Below are positions 6,342-9,638 of a stretch of DNA of 9,638 nt, piece after piece. The stretch's first letter is position 1, and each line of letters starts with the position of its first letter. The notes beneath the pieces are model-generated. The model worked only from the letters and a program-made list of their open reading frames with translations. It was not told where the DNA came from and made no database searches. Made by a program: the position numbers and the translations under genes. Origin of the DNA: JAVVHH01 sp964235765 (lineage in GTDB: Bacteria > Pseudomonadota > Alphaproteobacteria > Acetobacterales > Acetobacteraceae); assembly GCA_964235765.1 (NCBI GenBank), contig CAXSDH010000109.1:1-9638 (forward strand), written 5' to 3'.

Positions 6342-7304
6342 TCATATGAAGCGGGCCATACGCACCGCGGTATGGCCCCGGCTGGCGCGCAGGCTGGGCA
6401 TGATGAGCAGGCAATCGTCGTGCGGCGTGCGGATTTCCGTGGCGCCGTCGAGCGCGATGAGCGTGTTGCGGTCCGGGATGACGTCGCCGCCGCGGAAGGG
6501 CTGCAGGAAGGTGAACCCGCTGGTGGCGGCCGTGACGGCGAGGGTCACCTCGGCGCAGCGGGGCGGAGGCGGGGGCGGGGCGCCTGGGTCGTCGATGGCA
6601 GCCTCGGCCATGCCGGCGTGGCACAGCAGCGCCTGCGCGCATCGCCAGGCCACGTCGACGGTGTCGGCTTGCCAGTGCTGCCCGGCCTCCACCAGGCACG
6701 CCGCCGCGGCGCCCGGCCCGGTAAACCGGCCGTAGTCGATCAGCCGAGGCCCGGTCGCGTGCCCGCTATCGGTGACCACGAGGTCCGGCACGCCGAGCGC
6801 GCTGGCCAGCGCGCGGCCGCGCGGGCCGGGTCCGCTCAGCAGCAGCGGATCGGACGGCCACAGCATGGAATGCAGGTCGAGCAGCAGGTCCGCGCTGTCG
6901 ATCACGGGGCGGAGCGCGCGGGCGCGGTCCAGCTCGTTGCTGCTGCGCGGGCCGTCGAGCACCGCCGGGTTCCAGACGCGGTTCATGTCCTCGTCGATGA
7001 AGCGGGAGGCGGTGGGCTGCTCCGGGTCGAAGCGCGCATAGGCGGCGAGGTTGGCGAGGGCGAGCGTGAGCCGGCCCTGCACGGGGCGCACGCGCTGCCG
7101 CAACAGGCGGTCGAGCACGATGGCGCCGGCGATCTCGTTGCCGTGCAGCAGCCCGACCACCACCACATGCGGGCCCGGCCGGGCAGCCTGGTGCGTGGTG
7201 ACGCCGGGCACGCCGGTGTTGCCCCGCAGCCACGGGCCGATGTCGGGCGCGGCGAGCGCGACCGGGAAGTGCGGCACGGGGGAGGTCGGTGCGGCTGGGT
7301 CCAT
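6342..7304 (-). CDS. Succinylglutamate desuccinylase/aspartoacylase-family zinc hydrolase
   Basis: Member of the AstE/AspA branch of the M14 zinc carboxypeptidase fold, which cleaves N-acyl bonds of acylated amino acids and related amides in the cytoplasm. From ATG 7302-7304 it has 320 residues. Zinc ligands are His54 and Glu57 in GLLHGNEIAG and His145 in LLDLHSM; the substrate-binding DEDMNRVW (104-111) and the catalytic Glu206 in CLVEAGQHW are present, so it should be active. The last 80 residues form the family's beta-rich C-terminal domain (FLQPFRGGDVI...), joined by a linker with six consecutive prolines (243-248). It heads the five-gene operon and lies back-to-back with the DppB-like gene. 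A GTG at 7314-7316 would add four residues. True AstE and AspA act on succinylglutamate and acetylaspartate; no arginine-succinyltransferase genes are nearby, so the substrate is probably different. Confidence 0.9.
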   Translation of the reverse strand: MDPAAPTSPVPHFPVALAAPDIGPWLRGNTGVPGVTTHQAARPGPHVVVVGLLHGNEIAGAIVLDRLLRQRVRPVQGRLTLALANLAAYARFDPEQPTASRFIDEDMNRVWNPAVLDGPRSSNELDRARALRPVIDSADLLLDLHSMLWPSDPLLLSGPGPRGRALASALGVPDLVVTDSGHATGPRLIDYGRFTGPGAAAACLVEAGQHWQADTVDVAWRCAQALLCHAGMAEAAIDDPGAPPPPPPRCAEVTLAVTAATSGFTFLQPFRGGDVIPDRNTLIALDGATEIRTPHDDCLLIMPSLRASRGHTAVRMARFI

Positions 7305-7412
7305 GGGCCCCGGCACTTTACAGGCCTGCCGGGCCCCGGCAAATCACGGCGCTGGCGTCCTGCGGAAACGCCCGGCACTATAGGCGCCGTGATGGATGTC
7401 CACCCCTCCTAA
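7305..7412. promoter_or_regulatory. Divergent control region with repeated CCCGGCA motif
   Basis: This 108-bp gap separates the two divergent operons and must hold both promoters unless transcription starts elsewhere. GGGCCCCGGCA occurs at 7305-7315 and again at 7331-7341 (period 26), and a shorter CCCGGCACT at 7371-7379 repeats 7309-7317. The sequence around 7329-7340 is also nearly self-complementary. Such spaced copies could be operator half-sites. A weak minus-strand promoter candidate pairs TTGCCG (7335-7340) with TAAAGT (7315-7320), spacer about 14 bases, so it is poor. No convincing promoter for the plus strand was found. Assignment is inference. Confidence 0.3.
7392..7412 (+). other. 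Six-codon mini-ORF abutting the DppB-like start
   Basis: ATG 7392 opens a short frame, MDVHPS, ending in TAA at 7410-7412. The ATG of the DppB-like gene follows with no gap, in the same frame. The permease has no Shine-Dalgarno of its own (the preceding bases are CCCCTCCTAA), so reinitiation after this mini-ORF is one way it could be translated. It may equally be chance. Confidence 0.2.
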
Positions 7413-8387
7413 ATGGCGACCTGGCTCCTGCGGCGGCTCATCCAGGCCGTGTTCGTCGTGCTTGCCATGACCCTCATCGTCTTCATCGGCGTGAACGTGA
7501 TCGGCGACCCCGTCGAGATCCTGATCTCGCCGGAGGCGGACGCCGCCGAGCGCGCCCGGGCCATCGCCGCCCTCGGCCTCGACAAGCCGCTCTGGCAGCA
7601 ATACCTGACCTTCCTGGCCGGCCTGCTGCGCGGCGATCTCGGCCGCAGCTTCGTCTATAACGAGCCCGCCATGAAGGTGATCCTGCAGCGCCTGCCCGCC
7701 ACGATGGAGCTGGCAATGGCGGCGGTGCTGATCTCCATCGTGGCGGGCCTGCCGGCCGGGCTGTATGCCGGCATGCGCCCCCACTCGTTCGGCGCCCGCA
7801 CGCTGATGGCCGGCAGCATCCTGGGCTTCAGCCTGCCGACGTTCTGGGTGGGGCTGATGCTGATCATGATCTTTGCCGTGCAACTGGGCTGGCTGCCGAG
7901 CACCGGGCGGGGGACGACGGTGGAGGTGTTCGGCGTGCAGTGGTCGTTCCTGACGCGGGACGGGCTGGCGCATATGGTGCTGCCGGCCTTCAACCTCGCC
8001 TTGTTCAACGTCAGCCTGATCATGCGCCTCACCCGGGCCGGGGTGCGCGAGGCGCTGCCCTCCGATTACGTTCGGTTCGCCCGCGCCAAGGGGCTGAGCC
8101 CCGCGCGGGTGATCGGGGTGCATGTGATGAAGAACATCATGATCCCGGTGGTGACGGTGGTCGGGTTGGAGCTGGGCACCACCATCGCCTTCTCGGTGGT
8201 GACGGAGAGCATCTTCGCCTGGCCCGGCATGGGCAAGCTGATCATCGACAGCATCAACCTGCTCGACCGCCCGGTGATCGTCGCCTACCTGATGCTGATC
8301 GTGCTGCTGTTCGTGGCGATCAACCTGTCCGTGGACCTGATGTACACCGCGCTCGACCCGCGCGTCCGATTGGACGAGCAGGGATGA
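7413..8387 (+). CDS. ABC transporter permease, DppB/OppB type
   Basis: First inner-membrane subunit of a dipeptide/oligopeptide/nickel-class importer, 324 residues, the normal length. It has an N-terminal membrane segment (about 9-30), then the family signature GDLGRSF (74-80) with RLPATMEL (93-100), further hydrophobic spans near 100-120, 130-157, 186-205, 243-262 and 286-310, and the coupling loop SDYVRFARAKGLSPARV (217-233) with its conserved Gly227, which docks to the ATPase. IFAWPGMGKL (267-276) is a strong DppB-family motif. An in-frame TAA directly precedes ATG 7413, so that is the earliest start; no ribosome site is seen. It overlaps the next gene by ATGA. The class transports peptides, but also nickel, opines, glutathione or sugars; the substrate cannot be set without the binding protein, which is not in the window. 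Confidence 0.93.
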   Translation: MATWLLRRLIQAVFVVLAMTLIVFIGVNVIGDPVEILISPEADAAERARAIAALGLDKPLWQQYLTFLAGLLRGDLGRSFVYNEPAMKVILQRLPATMELAMAAVLISIVAGLPAGLYAGMRPHSFGARTLMAGSILGFSLPTFWVGLMLIMIFAVQLGWLPSTGRGTTVEVFGVQWSFLTRDGLAHMVLPAFNLALFNVSLIMRLTRAGVREALPSDYVRFARAKGLSPARVIGVHVMKNIMIPVVTVVGLELGTTIAFSVVTESIFAWPGMGKLIIDSINLLDRPVIVAYLMLIVLLFVAINLSVDLMYTALDPRVRLDEQG

Positions 8388-9283
8388 GTGCTGCCGTCCT
8401 GCCGCCGCGCGAAGAGACGCCGTTCCAGCGCTTCGCCACGGATTTCGCGGAATCCAGGCTGGCCGTGGTGGGGCTGGCGCTGTTCGGCGTGATATTGCTC
8501 TGCGCCTTGATCGCGCCCTGGATCTCGCCGCAGAACCCGTACGACCTGGCCCAGCTCGACATCATGGACGGGCGGCTGCCGCCGGGTTCCAAGTCCGCCG
8601 AGGGGCTGACGTTCTGGCTCGGCACCGACGACCAGGGGCGGGACATGCTGTCCGGCATCCTCTACGGGTTGCGCATCTCCCTGTTCGTGGGGGCGGGGTC
8701 GGCGCTCATCGCGGGGGTGATCGGCTCCACGCTGGGCCTGGTCGCGGCCTATGTGGGCGGGCGGACCGAGAGCCTCATCATGCGGCTGGTGGACCTGCAG
8801 CTCAGCTTCCCGAGCATCCTGGTCGCGCTGATGATCCTGGCTTTCCTGGGCAAGGGCATCGGCAACGTCATGCTGGCGCTGATCATGGTGGAATGGGCCT
8901 ACTACGCCCGCACCGCCCGCGGTTCCGCGCTGGCGGAGCGCCGGCGCGAATACATCGAGGCGGCGGAATGCCTGGCGCTGTCCCGCGCGCGGGTGGTGTT
9001 CCGGCATCTGCTGCCGAACTGCATGCCGCCGCTGATCGTGGTCGGCACGTTCCAGATGGCGCGCGCCATCGCCTTGGAAGCGACCTTGAGCTTCCTGGGC
9101 CTGGGCGTGCCGGTGACGGAGCCGTCGCTCGGCCTGCTGATCGCCAACGGCTACCAGTACATGCTCTCCGGCAAGTACTGGATCAGCGTCTACCCGGGCG
9201 TCGCCCTGCTGGTGACCATCGTCGCCATCAACCTGGTGGGCGACCAGTTGCGGGACGTGCTGAACCCGAAGCTGCGCCGATGA
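8384..9283 (+). CDS. ABC transporter permease, DppC/OppC type
   Basis: Second inner-membrane subunit, partner of the preceding DppB-like protein; 299 residues, usual length. The N-terminal OppC_N region is ESRLAVVGLALFGVILLCAL (23-42), then APWISPQNPYD, followed by the hallmark WLGTDDQGRDMLSGILYGLR (78-97). Later hydrophobic spans lie near 100-122, 143-170, 212-240 and 268-285. The coupling loop EYIEAAECLALSRARVVF (189-206) is recognisable, but the normally conserved glycine after EAA is Ala198. LSFLGLGV (235-242) is typical of the family. ATG 8384 overlaps the preceding stop as ATGA, so the two permeases are translationally coupled; an AGCAGGG stretch just before may serve as ribosome site. 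The ATPase gene follows after 10 bases. Confidence 0.94.
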   Translation: MSAAVLPPREETPFQRFATDFAESRLAVVGLALFGVILLCALIAPWISPQNPYDLAQLDIMDGRLPPGSKSAEGLTFWLGTDDQGRDMLSGILYGLRISLFVGAGSALIAGVIGSTLGLVAAYVGGRTESLIMRLVDLQLSFPSILVALMILAFLGKGIGNVMLALIMVEWAYYARTARGSALAERRREYIEAAECLALSRARVVFRHLLPNCMPPLIVVGTFQMARAIALEATLSFLGLGVPVTEPSLGLLIANGYQYMLSGKYWISVYPGVALLVTIVAINLVGDQLRDVLNPKLRR

Positions 9284-9293
9284 CGGTCCGACC

Positions 9294-9638
9294 ATGACGG
9301 CCACCCTCGAAGTCCGCGGCCTCTCCACGCATTTCTCGTCCCGCGCGGGCGTGATCCGGGCGGTGGACGACGTATCGTTCACCGTGGAACGCGGGCAGGT
9401 GATGGGATTGGTGGGCGAGAGCGGGTCGGGCAAGTCCGTCACCGGCTTCTCCCTGCTCGGGCTGGTGGACGCGCCGGGCCGGGTGGTGGCGGGGCAGATC
9501 CTGTTTCAGGGCCGTGACATCGCCGGGCTGCCGGACGAGGAGATGCGCCATTTGCGCGGGCGGCACATCGCCATGGTGTTCCAGGACCCGATGATGACGC
9601 TGAACCCGGTGCTGCGCATCGACACGCAGATGATCGAG
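9294..9638 (+). CDS. ABC transporter ATP-binding protein, DppD/OppD type (partial, cut by window end)
   Basis: N-terminal 115 residues of the ATPase that powers the adjacent DppBC-like permeases from the cytoplasmic face. Visible are the first strand LEVRGLSTHF, the Walker A loop GESGSGKS (43-50), and the Q-loop region MVFQDPMMTLNPV (94-106), whose QDPxxxLNP form is characteristic of the DppD/OppD and DppF/OppF ATPases. The signature motif, Walker B and the C-terminal oligo_HPY region lie beyond 9638. The start is ATG 9294, ten bases after the DppC stop, with only a weak ribosome site. Position as the first ATPase after the permeases suggests DppD rather than DppF, with a DppF homologue and perhaps the binding protein further on. 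Confidence 0.92.
   Translation, partial: MTATLEVRGLSTHFSSRAGVIRAVDDVSFTVERGQVMGLVGESGSGKSVTGFSLLGLVDAPGRVVAGQILFQGRDIAGLPDEEMRHLRGRHIAMVFQDPMMTLNPVLRIDTQMIE

Noticed and set aside
7379..7384. TATAGG as a -10 box for the DppB operon
   Set aside because: The hexamer at the proper distance upstream (CGTCCT, 7356-7361) does not resemble a -35 element, so a sigma-70 promoter is not supported.
6282..7412. A 376-codon plus-strand frame leading up to the DppB-like start
   Set aside because: It is the antisense shadow of the AstE-like gene, with low-complexity composition and no domain. Only its last codons (the mini-ORF) were kept as a weak observation.

Overview
The window is high-GC (about 68-70% by spot counts) and densely coding, with short gaps, ATGA/GTGA overlaps and GTG starts. 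Together with a twin-arginine solute-binding protein and a DppBCD-type transporter, this suggests a soil or aquatic proteobacterium. An Acetobacteraceae-like alphaproteobacterium is my best guess, with Burkholderiales as the alternative. That placement comes from recalled sequence style, not from a search.

Layout. (1) 17-1093, minus strand: a GT61 (DUF563) glycosyltransferase of visibly lower GC (about 52-55% on counted lines), probably laterally acquired. (2) 1094-1290: a short gap holding what may be the cut-off 3' end of an older plus-strand gene. (3) 1291-2490, plus strand: a Tat-exported, branched-chain-amino-acid-type (LivK-like) solute-binding protein with no matching permeases here. 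It runs tail-to-tail into, and overlaps by 23 bp, (4) a compact five-gene minus-strand operon read from about 7304 down to 2468. In transcription order this is an AstE/AspA-type zinc deacylase, a DUF2889 protein, an acyl-CoA synthetase, an AhpD-like peroxidase-related protein, and PhnW (2-aminoethylphosphonate-pyruvate transaminase). (5) 7305-7412: a divergent control region of about 108 bp with a repeated CCCGGCA motif. (6) 7413-9638, plus strand: a dipeptide/oligopeptide-type ABC transporter (DppB-like, DppC-like and a DppD-like ATPase cut by the window end).

How the parts may work together. The divergent pair reads like an import-and-catabolise cassette. A peptide-type importer brings in a small amide or peptide-like compound, the AstE/AspA-type hydrolase splits an N-acyl bond, the acyl-CoA synthetase activates the released acid, and PhnW deaminates the released amine to an aldehyde. 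If PhnW really acts on 2-aminoethylphosphonate (AEP), the natural reading is catabolism of an N-acylated aminophosphonate. That chain is inference; the individual family calls are well supported by motifs. No RNA gene, insertion sequence, CRISPR array or clear terminator was seen.
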